Source of the DNA: Neonectria sp. B-13
Taxonomy: Eukaryota > Ascomycota > Sordariomycetes > Hypocreales > Nectriaceae
Length of the DNA: 64,000 nucleotides
Direction of reading: 5' to 3'
Assembly (NCBI GenBank): GCA_002682825.1
Contig: NOKP01000003.1
Coordinates: forward strand, 3,038,001 to 3,102,000
Each line of letters starts with the position of its first letter. The stretch's first letter is position 1. Positions 44,160 to 55,953 of this stretch are shown here, piece by piece. The position numbers and the translations under genes are program-made. Below the pieces are notes generated by a model. That model was given only the letters and a program-made list of their open reading frames with translations, did not search any database and was not told the origin of the DNA.

Positions 44160-47100
44160 GGTCGGTGATAGACGCGATGTTGCGACGCTGGCTCGTTATT
44201 CCGGAGAAGGTGAGGCCGCAATATCAAAACGGCGCTTCGGTGCAGTGTGACGGTGGTGGACCGCTCGCAGGATGTAAGACCAACGGCCGACTCAAAGCCG
44301 CAGCTAAACCGCCAAGGATGACGCTGGGAGCTGCGTCAGCGCAAGGGTTTTGTACCACCTACCGAAGCGTTCAGCGCACCGACAGGGAATAGGGCTAAAG
44401 AAAATGGATGCGATGCGATGTTGACTGCTTCCGAAGATGGAGGTCATACTATGTAAAGGACACAACTGGGGGAGGAGCTGCATCCAGACTGAGGTCGATA
44501 GTTGCCTACATAGTACGAATTACATCAGTGCCTTCGGGAGCAAACATCTCACTCATGTAAGAGCACCTCAGCGTTTGCCAGTGGCACGAGCGTAGCAAGC
44601 GCCTGCCAACGACAATGAATAGAAAAAAAGCCGCACGCACGGGACCACCAGCGAGAGCCCGTGGGATGAATGAGCTACCTTGGGACAATTCACTGATGGA
44701 CGCCGTCTGCAGTGTGTATCTCCGTTTCCCCCGGGATCGGCAGCCAATAGCCCGTCCCGAAAGACCTGCTACCGGTTCACCGACAAAACGTCTCGTGAAC
44801 CTCACGGCCGCGTGCCTCGCGCATGGGGCCATGTGAGCCAGCAGAGGGATGTGAACCAATGTTAAGTACTACGAGCTGCATTACGACGTACAAAGACCTA
44901 ACTCTGACAGCGCAATAGCATAAGAGCCAAGGGAATGAAACAGTTATGGAGGGCTAACACAGACCGTGGGCTATTCGATGGGTGAACTGCTTAGTAGCTA
45001 AGCAATAGCTTCGCTCTGTTCATGTCATGTTAAAAGAAGGCGAACGTCTACTGGCAAACTGTGGGCAGGTGAGGCGTGGGGCGTGGGGCGTGGGGTGTAC
45101 AGGCGTGTCTTGCGCTTGGAAGACCTCCATCTGGGAATAATTACACTCCACTTCAAACTTCCCAGTGCTGGGCAACCAACCTCAGGCCGGCCAAACACGC
45201 CGCATCCTCCGCAGCTGGAGACAAGCAAAAGGGACGATCGCATCCGCATCCTCCACGGACAAGTAAAGGGACGTGCTGCTGCACGAACACAGAGCAGGTG
45301 CGCAGGTGGGCTCCCCCATCTTGGCCTTGGGGGAGGAGGGTCGCGGATTGTCTCACGACGAGCTCAATTGGCGCCTGTCTGCCTCACTAACCAAGTACCC
45401 CATACTTTGCCGCTGTCGGTCCCTGGTTTGGCTCTATCGGCCGACTTGCTGCGGGCTTGTTCTGGAAGCCCACTGGCGACGGATGGGACGGCATCCCGCC
45501 CACAGGCTACTGGACTAATATGCGGCAGAATCGACGGGGCCAGTGCATGACGAGCGGAATATTTGTCGCTCATCGCAGCGGGCCTAGCCACAGGACCACT
45601 GGCACAGTCTTCAGCAGCGCCAACCGCGCAGCGAGGATTGCAGGAGCACTTGGGGAGTCGGGTCGCCTGTGAGTCTCGAACTTCGAGCCTTGACTGCAGG
45701 GCCTGCCCAGGACCAGCTACCTAGGAACACCCGCGGTCGGGGCCACCCATCCATCCATCGGCAAGGACGAAACCAAAGTTGCCAAGGCCACAGAAAAGGC
45801 CCGCGGATCGGGAGCAGCATGGGAATAGCCGGGCAGCTTGCCGGGCATCAGATGGACCGGGGAGGCGTTTTTTTTCTCATCGGAAGGACCCTAGGCTATG
45901 AGGTCATTAGAAGCGGCTGACGCGGAGGGAGGCTGGTCTGCCGGGGGTCATGATGCTCAGGGAGTTGCGGGTGCGATAGGCCAAAAAGCTGAGCGCCTCC
46001 CGGGGACAAGTCGGCATGGAGAGGAGGAGCCTTGCCCAAATTGAACCGCCTTTCGAGCTCGTCGAGGGTTTTGTCTTGTTGTCCCTGGGCTTCCAGGCCC
46101 GGCACCAGGACCTCGCGTGTACTATGTAAGGGTCTGGGATGGCGGATGGGATAGCGGATGGGATCATGATGCTGCAGAGTGGAGGATGCGCATCGAATTG
46201 GGCCAATGCTGGGCTTGTCAGTGGTCAGCTTGAAGTCGAAGCTCCCCCAGGTCCCGCCGGGTCTGGGAGCCACAGGGAGCCACATGGATGCAGGCAGGCT
46301 GCGACTTGCATGTCCAGGTCGCGAGGGCCGCGCCGCGGCTTGTGCTTTTTGCGAGTTGAGGCCTTTGTTGTTCATGACGACGGGTGCGCTCGGTGCTCGA
46401 CCTCGTCGCTCGCTCGCCCTTGGGCAGCGTCGGCGGGCCCGGGGGATGGAGAGGCCGGAAACAGATGAGGCGCGCTTCTTCCCGGCATTCGTTTCGCGTG
46501 GGAGTGGGATTGGGCGTGGGAGCGGATGCGAGAGGGCGTGTTGTTTTAACTTGTTGGCCTCGGACGTGCATGCTGTACTGTTACCGTGTTAGTGTACGTA
46601 GGATGCACAGTGTCACGTTGAACTGTGGAGATTTCGGGGGACAGTGGAGGCTGGATGGAGTCAGCCGGCCGAACTCGTTGATAGCGAAGGAAGGCAGGAA
46701 AAGAAAGAAGGGGAACTGTTGGTGGTTTCAGTTGCTCGGCTTGATCGCGATGCCCTCGCGAGGATGAGCGCTTTGCGCCTTATTACGGATCTACGAATAC
46801 TTGAATGTCAATTGATACTCGCAGTAACGATTGCGGTGTCCCAGGTTATGTCATTGAAGTTTTCGAGTATGCCGAGGGTTTTCCACCTATCTGGAAAACA
46901 CCGAGATAACGCATCCGCAAGATTGAAGCGACGGCAACAACAACAGAAGCGGAAAGGATGGAGTGATGCCAACACCCACCGCAACACGACGACCCCCCCT
47001 ACCGCAATCTCACGCTGGGCGGGCGGTCCATTCAGCGACGCTCGCTTTCTTCTTTATTACTCGCGTGCTTTGGTTGCGGCCAACGGGGTCCCAAAATTCG

Positions 47101-48880
47101 CGCAACGCAACGGCAACGCCTGGGCTGGCCGCCATGACACCGAGACCAGTCCAGTATTAGCAGTTTCCAGACCACCCACTGCGAGCGGGATTGCCTACAG
47201 TGACAGCACGGTACAGTGTAGCTTGCAGCCTGCACACATGGGATGGACCTTGGGATGGGCACTCCCGATGGATGCTCAATCGGCAAGGCTTCCCCACATG
47301 GGTCATCTCACCGCACCGCGCCCACTGCCGTGTTCCGAGTGGCACGCAGGACTTGTCTGGCCGCCAAGCTTGTCACTTGTCAGTGGTGCTGTGCGACGTA
47401 CCGTGCCGGACCTTGCAATCGGTGGGACTGTCGAGGCCGGGGGGGGCAATTGGCAAATGGCTCAGTTGGAGTGCGAGTGCCAAATGCGTATCGGCCAAGA
47501 CGGGCGCCTGTACTTGGCAGATCTCAATCGGCAGTCCGGTGCTTGGCAGAGCGAAAGCCCAGGTGTATTCGACTATTTGACTATTCAGACTCTACTTTGG
47601 TCGTGGCTGGACAGCAGATTGACTATCTTCCTGTAATTAGTACAAACTTTGCCTCTGGTTTCCCTCCCTGCTGGATGCATGCTCGTCTGCTATCTTAGGT
47701 GCGTGTTTCGGTTCTTGGGGGGGCTCCATCTCGGCCGTGGCAACAATATCCCTCGCCCGCAGACACCACACGCACACCCAGCCAGGGCGAGAGCTGGTTT
47801 GTCTACCTCTGGCCTTTTCTCACGCCTCGTAGGAACAATGTCAATGGAGCATTGGCATCTCAATTGGCCCCCAGTTATCCGCTCGTGAGTGTCTGTTCCA
47901 TCTCAGGTATCTCATTGTCAACAGTAATATGAGCTTCAATAACAAATCCACTTTGTTCCCAGGGCTTAAAATTCACGACTCCATCGGACCAAATACTAAC
48001 TAGTCTACGTACATGCGACATCATTACAGCAAGGTACGAAGGACAGAGAGAGAGAGATACGCAGTACCTGGTTTAATCCCGCCACCCTTCTGCAATTGCT
48101 GCACCCCCTCCCCGGAAGAGACCCTGGCAGTTATTCGTACGGAGTACCGCTTGGATTTGGCTTGCTCGTTTGTTGCGCAGCTTTGCCAGCTCGCCTTGGG
48201 CCTAGCAGCTTGAACCTAGCAGGCGTCCAGCTGGACGATGGAGGGGCCTGGGCGTTTGACGCTGGCCGGCCCCACTGTTTGCGACCTTTGGTACCGTAGT
48301 TGCGTAGCTGCTGATCAACAAAACCACGGCCGAGCCCGCCCTCGCGAGCAGAATCACTTGCTGCTTCTTCATCACCCTCCAAGCTTCCAAAGGTAAGGCC
48401 CAACTTTTGCGTGTTTCCCCTGTTTCCCCTGACGCCGTCCCCAATGGACTCAATCCGTCGTCTTTCCGTTTGCGGCCTCAATTCCTGCGACTGGATCGAC
48501 GAACTGCCGAAAAATTCCCTGCGTCTGCGTCTTCCGGCGGCGGCCGGCTTCTGTGAGAGCCCAGCTCTTCAGTCGCGTTTATGGCTCGTCGCACGCACGC
48601 CCAGATGCGGCCGTAAACTTCGCCTAGGATGATGGCTAGCCCAATGACGCCAGCCAAGCATCTTCCTCTTGCGGCTTTCCTCTCGGCATCGCCCTCGGCT
48701 CAATTCCCTCGCCTCGTTACTGTCCTCGAATCGCGTTGCCCCGAGTCGTCCGATTGGCATCCCTGCGACCTCATCAACCCTCAACTTCGCTCTTGCATTT
48801 ATCTTGCTCCATCATCTCCGTCGTACAGCTGGCTAACCTCGGACCTTTCTCGCTCTCTAGCAATCTCCACTCTCGACAAA
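44160..48880. other. Long gene-poor region
   Basis: About 4.7 kb without a gene I can support. A 330-codon open frame at 46644-47636 (+) has no domain pattern and begins and ends inside low-information sequence, so I do not call it. A GTGGGGC repeat lies at 45075-45098 and GGATGGCGGAT units at about 46136-46165. The last 600 bases are a likely CT-rich leader for the small membrane protein gene. Confidence 0.5.
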
Positions 48881-49174
48881 ATGGCCGCCATCAACACCTC
48901 CCTCATCGCCCGCGAGGCTATCCACCAGCTCGTCAAGCGCAAGAGCTGGCCCGCCAAGAATGTCGGTGTCATGGTCGTCTTCTGCATCATCTTCGTGGGT
49001 AAGTCTCTCGGCGCTGTTCTTTGATGTCCCCCGCAGATTATCTCCATCTCAAATCTCCCATACCAATTGAGTTCGCTGCTGACCCCTTCAACAGTCGCAG
49101 CCTTCCTGATCGGCCTCTCGGTCAGCAAGTGCCTCACCAGGCGCCGAGACGCCCGACCCCAGTCCCACGTTTAG
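48881..49174 (+). CDS. Small single-pass membrane protein, 65 aa
   Basis: Unknown function; I believe similar short proteins occur across filamentous ascomycetes, but I cannot search. Exons 48881-48998 and 49095-49174; intron 48999-49094 has GTAAGT and CAACAG borders, phase 1, and the summed length of 198 bases is in frame. The ATG follows a pyrimidine-rich leader ending CGACAAA. The N-terminal half is basic/amphipathic (AREAIHQLVKRKSWPAKN); one helix spans residues about 28-50 (VMVVFCIIFVVAAFLIGLSV); the short tail is strongly basic (KCLTRRRDARP), which predicts the C terminus on the cytosolic side. The intron splits the helix. There is no cleavable signal peptide. It is too short for ordinary gene-length cut-offs, since each exon alone is under 40 codons. 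Confidence 0.72.
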
Positions 49175-49889
49175 ATGAGGCTCAGGCTGTCGGTGGTCAT
49201 GGGAAAGGAGGGTGGCCCAGGACACAGTCAACCGACGAGACGGACTGTGTGCCTTTGGAGAAGTGGTGTTACGACATGGTGCCTTCTACGACACGCCGGG
49301 TGACCGACTGTGATCCCGAATTCCAGTCATATCGACTTTTTGTACCCCCAACAAACTCAACGCTTGCCTCCCCCGTCAACTCACAGCGGGGCGTGTGTCG
49401 AGCATCGCTCTGTACATACCTGGATCTCATGGGCAATGTGCTGGAGGACGGGCTCTCGTCGACGTGTTCGTGGCCAGGTGGCTGTATTTTACTATTCTAA
49501 TACTACTGATACCTACCTGTTTGAAGCAAGCTATCGTTTCCACAATGCATTTCCACAATGCGTCTCTTTCGCCGTGCCAGTTCTCATCGAATCCTCTTTA
49601 CTAAAACTTCATGACTCTGCATAACCCATTGAAACATCGAATCTCATCTCGCATTCCTTCGCGCATTGGTTTGAGACATTTTGGATCATGGCTGCGTACC
49701 TGCAGTGCCAGCCGTGCCTACCACCACCTGCGCCCATCCAGTAAGAGCTCAATCTGTCACTCCAGATATAAAAAAAAGGCTTTCGATTGTAACATGCTCC
49801 GGTGATGATCAGCCATGACCATCTCATGACATGACGTTTATCGTTTACATCCCTCATACACATGATTGCCCCCATGTCTATCAATATAC
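49175..49889. other. Intergenic between convergent 3' ends
   Basis: 3' regions of the small membrane protein gene (+) and the lipase gene (-). No gene was recognised; the right part is AT-richer. Confidence 0.6.
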
Positions 49890-50967
49890 CTACAAGCCCT
49901 CCTTGGCTAACATGTCAGCCATGTCAAGATAAAAAGCAATCGCATTGAAGTTCCGCTTCACCCCCATCCACTCGCGCACCGTCCATCCCATGCGGTTCGA
50001 CCAGTTGATCAGATCCAGGTGGCTCACCCCCAGTAACGTCCCCTTGTACGTCCCCCATCGGCTGCTCTCCACGCTCACCAGCCCGTCGTTGGCGCCCTCG
50101 GCCTCGGCCAGTATCCTGTGCGGGTAGCGGAACGGGCTCAGCAGCGGCGGCGTGTCCACGAACGCCGCGCCGTACGAGAAGTACCGCACGTCCGGGCGGT
50201 CGCGCGTCGCCGGGTTGAACTCGTCCTGCATGTACCCTCGCGTCAGCTGCGCAAACGCCGCCGTGCCGAAGCCGGCCCGCTCGATGGCCCCGTACAGCCG
50301 CGGCAGGTGGATCGGCGCCGCGCCGCCCTCCTCCAGCAGGTAGTCGGCGAAGGCGCTGCCGCGATGCGGCGTGGCGACGGTGACGAGCGAGGCGACGCGC
50401 ACTGGCAGCGGCGCCAGGTGCGTGAGCATGTAGCGCGCGTCCAAGCCGCCCATGCTGTGCGCGATGATGTTGACGGCCTCCGGGGCGGGCGCTTCGGCGG
50501 CGAGTGCGGCGTGCAGGGCGGCGGCGCGGTCGGCTATGGAGCTCGATGGCGGCACCGTCGGCGTGATGACGGTTGCGCCTTGTGCGGTGAGGGCCTCTTT
50601 GATGCCGTGCCAGTAGTGTACCGACGGGAGGAACGAGCTGACCTGGAGCTCGGAGAAGCCAAGGAGGCCGTGGGCGAGGACGATGGGGTATTTGGGAGTA
50701 TCTAAGGGAAGGTCAGCTAACGCACGCACAAGAGCAGACGCAAAGAGCGCAAAACATCATACCGTACGTATCCCGAATCGTCGCATAATCATCAGAAATC
50801 TCCCTGCCCAGCGGGCGAACTCGGGGGTCACCATCCCGCCGCAACGGTCGGCCGGTGGTCAAGCAGCGCTGGCGCGGGAGCCATTGCGCCCTCGTTGCGC
50901 GTCGGCACGGTATCGGTGTCCCGACTACGATCGCGGGCGGTCTGCACCGGGCGATCCATGTATTCAT
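49890..50967 (-). CDS. Alpha/beta-hydrolase lipase (triacylglycerol-lipase-like), 338 aa
   Basis: Serine hydrolase, probably acting on acylglycerols or other esters. Exons 50967-50763 and 50701-49890; intron 50702-50762 (ACG|GTATGA .. CCTTAG) joins ATIRDTY to DTPKYPIVLAHGLLGF in frame; total 1017 bases. The oxyanion strand is VLAHGLLGF. The nucleophile elbow is AHSMGG (Ser in the G/A-H-S-M-G pattern), followed by LDARYMLTHL. The catalytic Asp candidate is in GANDGLVSVES and the His in GVSHLDLINW, giving a complete triad. The first 60 residues are Arg-rich and nearly free of acidic residues (MNTWIARCRPPAIVVG), consistent with a mitochondrial presequence rather than a secretion signal. Related fungal proteins are annotated as lipase 2-like. 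Substrate not deducible. Confidence 0.88.
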
Positions 50968-51713
50968 CGCTTCGCGGTCGCATGGAGGTAGGTGGTGGAA
51001 ATGTGGTCGATGGGAGGCTTTGCGATATAAAGACTCGGCATTTGTGCGCGATTCGGTGACGTCACGGAGTTGCTGCTAGGTGGGAAAAAAGTTGGGTGGG
51101 CGATCTTGGTCTGCCATGACAAGCCCAATGAGCCTAGCGCAGCATTGTCTAACTTGCATATAACGTATGTAATCAACCTCTCCTCTAACGTCCTTCTGTG
51201 AGCTGAGAAATGAATATATTTGGATGAATCTCATTCCTATGTGGTGTGACTTTGGCAAGCTATATTGACATCGACCTCTATGTTCCTTCGTCGTATTCTC
51301 ATTGCGATTGAATGAACATGTCCATGTACACTCAAGAACAGATACATCTATCAATTGAAACATTACATGAGATTTTAAACAGAGCCCTCTACTTTCGGCT
51401 CAAATACTTGCACCCCAAACCGCCCTTGATCGAAATTAACCAGTGAACCTAGCCACGGGATATGTAGGCCATCTCCTTCGCCCAAACCCAGAGATTTGCC
51501 TCTCCTACAGAAACTCCATCAAAACGATGGCTTTCATCAAGTCGTAGTAAATGCATGTACTGTTAGGAATGAATGATCGACCGGGCGCCTATGGGCTATT
51601 TTCTTGCCCCCACTCCTCTGATCTTGACCTTTCCGTGCGCCCCTAGACAGCCGTGTCGTCGTCATACATGAGTACAGAAGAAAAACAGAGGAACGAGAGC
51701 AGCTTCGGGCCTC
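50968..51713. other. Intergenic
   Basis: Lipase promoter side and the arrestin gene 3' region. No gene was seen. Confidence 0.6.
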
Positions 51714-53360
51714 TCAGCTCTTCTCAGGTGGCATATGGCTCGGTGCGTTCTCGTTGGTAACACCGCTGTATGCTGGTCGGGGGCGCATTCCGTCAACTGG
51801 CACTGTTACGCTCTCTGCCATGACCTCGTCGTAGCTGGGCGGTGCGTCGTCAGAAGGAGCAACGGTCTGTCCCGGGGCAAGCTGGGGCGGGTACAGCGGG
51901 TCATGGGCTGGCGGGGGAGCCGTTTGATGCTGCGGGGCGGCTTGCCATGCCGGCGGAGGAGGTCCGGACGTTGAAGGGCTTGATACAGACTGTTGTCTTG
52001 GCGGTAGTCGAGGTGGCGTACTGTTGTTAAAGGTTGCGCGTCCAGGCCGGCTCGACCTAGCAGCTTCGAGAAGCTCGGCCGGGGGAGTGATGCCAGAGAA
52101 GACCTCTAGCTGCGAGAAATGAAGCGGCAGATATATGACCTGAGGCTGCTTGGGAGCAACGCCCTTTTTGGGCTTTCCCCATGCAACACCTAGCTTGATC
52201 TCCAGCTCGTATCTTCGGGAAAGATTGCATGTAGCGAAGGAAGGCGCCACTGTGTTGGGAAGAGGGCTGCTCTTCCAAACATCATCGGGAACTACAAGTT
52301 CATTGCCGACTTTATCCTCTGGCGCAGATAGAGGGATGCAGATGTTGGCATTTGAAACAATGACCCAGCGGTTGAGCTTCTTGTTGGCGATAGACTGGGC
52401 TCTGACCTCTGTGTAACCTATCAGACACATCTCAAAGGATACCAGGTAGACGTCTTCCGGGTTGTTGGCAAGCTTCTTTGCCGTCAGCCGGAGCGGAATG
52501 GGTTTATTGCAAGTGAGGATACTCGGGTGGGGTAGCCGGGCGGTCATTTCCACTGACGGGGCCGGGTCGAGGCCTACTGCCGGCTCCGAGGTGGAATCAG
52601 CCTTGGAGTCTTCGTTCCTCATGCCAAAGAACGAACTACGCTTCCTCTCTGGCTGTGGGGTGCGGAGATTGAAGGTAAACGGCCGACGGGCAAAGGCCTC
52701 CTGATCCGTCTTCTTGGGTCGAGGAGGCTCGATGGGCAGGAACTTGAGGCCGATCTGGTAGCGCCAGTTCTCCTTGAGGAGCCCCGGACGTTGAATTGTG
52801 ACCTTGATGTAGTACCGGATCTCGGCCTCCCTGGGATACCCGGTGAGTGAAGGGGGTAGTGTTTTGGTGACGTGACGGAGATAGAGCTGCTTGCTACCGT
52901 CCATAACTCTCACGCCGCCGAAGCCAAAGAGTCCTCCTCCGCCGAAGCCGCCCGCGTTGGCGACGCCGCCGATCTGGGACATGGCCATGGGGTCGCTGCA
53001 GGCATTGTTCAAGGGCAGCTTGAACTTGAAGGGGAAGGCATGCTCGCCTGCATGGAGAGGATAGGCGCCGTAGGGGTTGGAGGAGCTGGCATAGTAGTCG
53101 TCGGGGAAGACCTGCTGCAGCTTGTACAGGATCTTGTGGTTCTCACTGGCGATGGTGCCGGGGGGTCGCTGAACCGGGCCGGGCTTGACTCCATATTCTT
53201 CAGGGACCTGGAGGGCAGTGGTCGACTCGCCCTCGAGCTTGACGACGATGCTGCCGACCTGCTCAGAGTGGTTGAGACCCAGGATCACGCGACCCTGGAT
53301 GAGGTCGAGGTTCGTATAGAACTCGGGCGGGTTGTCCAGCGCTATGCGGAGGGACGACAT
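51714..53360 (-). CDS. Arrestin-related trafficking adaptor, 548 aa
   Basis: Alpha-arrestins recruit the Rsp5/NEDD4 ubiquitin ligase to plasma-membrane transporters and trigger endocytosis. A single exon. The N-terminal arrestin domain runs from residue 1 (MSSLRIALDNPPEFYTNLD, then GRVILGL) through HAFPFKFKLPLNNAC and the beta strands up to about 215. The C-terminal arrestin domain covers about 270-430 (HPSILTCNKPIPLRLTAKKL, then YELEIKLGVAWGKPKKG). A Gly-rich insertion (GGFGGGGLFGFGG) lies between strands of the first domain. The Pro-rich tail holds APPSYDEVMAE, a classical PPxY ligand for Rsp5 WW domains; the PPEF(Y) near the start is a weaker partial match. No intron is needed and the 5' leader carries no in-frame earlier ATG that I favour. 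Which transporter it serves is unknown. Confidence 0.9.
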   Translation of the reverse strand: MSSLRIALDNPPEFYTNLDLIQGRVILGLNHSEQVGSIVVKLEGESTTALQVPEEYGVKPGPVQRPPGTIASENHKILYKLQQVFPDDYYASSSNPYGAYPLHAGEHAFPFKFKLPLNNACSDPMAMSQIGGVANAGGFGGGGLFGFGGVRVMDGSKQLYLRHVTKTLPPSLTGYPREAEIRYYIKVTIQRPGLLKENWRYQIGLKFLPIEPPRPKKTDQEAFARRPFTFNLRTPQPERKRSSFFGMRNEDSKADSTSEPAVGLDPAPSVEMTARLPHPSILTCNKPIPLRLTAKKLANNPEDVYLVSFEMCLIGYTEVRAQSIANKKLNRWVIVSNANICIPLSAPEDKVGNELVVPDDVWKSSPLPNTVAPSFATCNLSRRYELEIKLGVAWGKPKKGVAPKQPQVIYLPLHFSQLEVFSGITPPAELLEAARSSRPGRATFNNSTPPRLPPRQQSVSSPSTSGPPPPAWQAAPQHQTAPPPAHDPLYPPQLAPGQTVAPSDDAPPSYDEVMAESVTVPVDGMRPRPAYSGVTNENAPSHMPPEKS

Positions 53361-55953
53361 GGCGGGCGAGCGAGCAGTGGGACGGGGTCACAGCAGCCCA
53401 AATGGGGGAGGATTTGCGAAGGGGGTACGGACGGTACTTCGTACAGAGGGTACGGAGGATGCGGTATGAGACGATGCAGAGTGATGAAGACGGTCTGTCT
53501 CCTCTAGTGGGGTGCGGCAATAACCGGTGGGTTGGGTTGGTGTTGGGTGTTGGTTTCCCAGCGCCGAGTCTCTTTTTAATTTGGCGAGGATCCCAGGCCG
53601 AAATGTAAATCTGGTGGCAAGCTGCAAGGGCCGTGAGGTTCTGCACCGCCCGTCTTGCAACGCGTTTTCGCGATGCTGCTGGGAGAGTCGGATGCCCGGT
53701 GACTGGCGGTTGCGTCACCTTACCGCTCAGCCTCGATCCAAGTGAGGCGTCGGGTTGATGTCATGACGGGAAGGCTTGTGGCTTGTCAACTGGGTGGCGG
53801 CGAGCCGCTAGTGGCTGATGGCCAGTTGAGCTTAAAGCAGGCGTGGCTGTGGAGGGGTCCGGGGTCCGGGGAAATCCGGCGCCGATAGGACAATGGCCAG
53901 AGCCCAGAGCCAACAGAGGAACTCTTTCGTCCTGTAATATGGAATGGACACAGGATGGGTGGTTTCACGAAATCCTTTCCTCGTATCACTCTTTGATGAA
54001 CCCCATTTGTCTGTTGGTTCCAACTAATTACCAACCATGGAATGATCGACCATGGGTTGGTGACTTGTCAAACTTGTCTATGCTTCTTCTGGTACGGAAG
54101 GTTCCGCGGCTGCCCGTCATTTGAACCCCGGACTCGCCCATCTCGTCACCTCGCCCACCGTTCGACAGGCCCACAACGGCAGCAGTCCACATCTCGCTGG
54201 CACATGCTCGGCGAGATGCCCAGATGCTGCTGCGAGCGTCTTAGGCAACTGACAAGCATCTTTCATCCATGACTCCATGGATCCTCCAGCACGCACGCGT
54301 CTCCGCGGCTGCCGGGGCGCCGAGCGCCACCCGTCCAGTGCCATGCGCCCATCGCGGGTGCTCAGCGGGTTCTCTGCAGGTGCCGAGACGGACGTGTTGG
54401 TGATAACACAGCTTCACGACGGACACCTGCTTCATCAAGGACTGCCTCCATCTCCAGTGCTCCACTCCCCGGCCGAGAGGACACGACCAACAGCCTTCCA
54501 CAGCCCCCAACAGCCCCCAACCCGGGGTCGGCACTGGCTTCGTTCCCTGAGCGGGCCAGACCGGATCGGCATTAAGTCTCTGTCAGGGCAGCAGTGTCCG
54601 AGATCGACGCTGCCGGACCCGCCCCCCGCCGTTTTGCATCCCACTTGGTGTGCAGTGAGTTGAACCAACTGCATATCTACGCCTTCGGGCAGCAGATGGG
54701 TGGCGGAGAAGTCCAGAAAAGTCCAGGCAAGGGCCCTGTTCCCCGTTCCCCGAGTACCTTGTCGATTCAAACTTTCGGCCTGCGTGCGTCCGCTGTGACT
54801 CGTCCACTTTGCGCACCCGTACCGCACACGCGCCTGCAAGAGGCGCCGGATCATGCCACGCTCTCTGAATCATCAACACATCTGTCGGCCGGGAGCCAGT
54901 CGCATCACCGCAATGGAGAGGGGCATGTCTGCCTGCGCCGACTCTGGCATCGACCCCCCTTCACCCTCGCGCTCGTCGACCAACCAGACGACGGCAGACA
55001 AGCTCACCGCGGCCAAAACGGCCGCCACCACCTCTTCTGCCGACCTCCTCCCACCTCTTCGTACATCTGCCTACACGGCACCCGCTGCCGCCATCCCACC
55101 CGACGCCTTCATGATTGGCAGCCGTGGCCCCCAACTCCGCCATGCCGCGGTGGAACAGATTGCAGATTGCCCGCTGTTGGGTGTTGGGTGCTGGGGAACT
55201 GGGTGCTGAGTGCTGATTCCTTCTGATCCTGGCTTGACTGAAGCCCAAAGTTCCCTGTCGACAGACCTGCGCCCATTCAGCCTGTCACCTACACCTACAG
55301 CAATCCACCCGTCTACCTCCATGCCCTCGGCCGGACCAGGATACTGGATCAAACCAAACACCTCCTCATCTTGTCTGGACTGGCCGCCGCTCCCACACGT
55401 TAACACTTTGCACCCTCAGCCGATGCCCACCTCCAACGCCCACCACCAAAGGCCGCCGCAGCCCTCGACCCCCCACCGCCTCCTCAACCTGCCGTGTTTG
55501 TGCACTTTGTGCTGATTTGGCCGTCCTCGGCCGTGGTTGGCCGCCTTTCCTGTGAGGCCCTCTGAGAGGCTTGATGGCTGCCGAGTTTCCACCCTCAGCC
55601 CTACATATGTATGCTTTATTGGCCCCCAGAAACGACACATTCACCCAAGTCTCCACGGCGCCCGTTTCCTGCATGGGACGTGATGGCCCAGGGGTGCCAT
55701 TGCATCGATGATCCCTCCCGCTCTTTCGTTTTCTTGCAAGCGCCCCGTAGCTGCAGAGCCTCACATGCAGGTCTGCGTGCAGCCACAGCCGGGATGGGTG
55801 TTTGCCCCATCTGTACTCCGTAGATTAGTGTGTCTGTGTGTATATGTATATGTAGGGGAACCCAGCCAGCCTTCCCCAGTTTGTTTCTCTCTCCGATTCG
55901 AGTTCTTGGCCCGCCGTGACCAAGTACATGCCATAACTCGTCAACGATATACC
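53361..55953. other. Intergenic between divergent genes
   Basis: Promoters of the arrestin (-) and RTA1-like (+) genes. Several open frames of 100-210 codons occur (for example 54594-55226, +) without domain character. Short repeats such as CACAGCCCCCAA at about 54501-54522. Confidence 0.55.

Noticed and set aside
46644..47636. Open frame of 330 codons on the plus strand
   Set aside because: No domain, no typical start context, overlapping frames of similar quality on both strands, and residue composition that looks random. Kept only as a point to test with RNA data.
54115..54135. TTTGAACCCCGG, another B-box-like sequence
   Set aside because: No T-arm pairing and no cloverleaf around it.
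54594..55226. 210-codon plus-strand frame
   Set aside because: Composition is Pro/Ser/Arg/His rich without domain pattern; it lies in the interval between two divergent genes.
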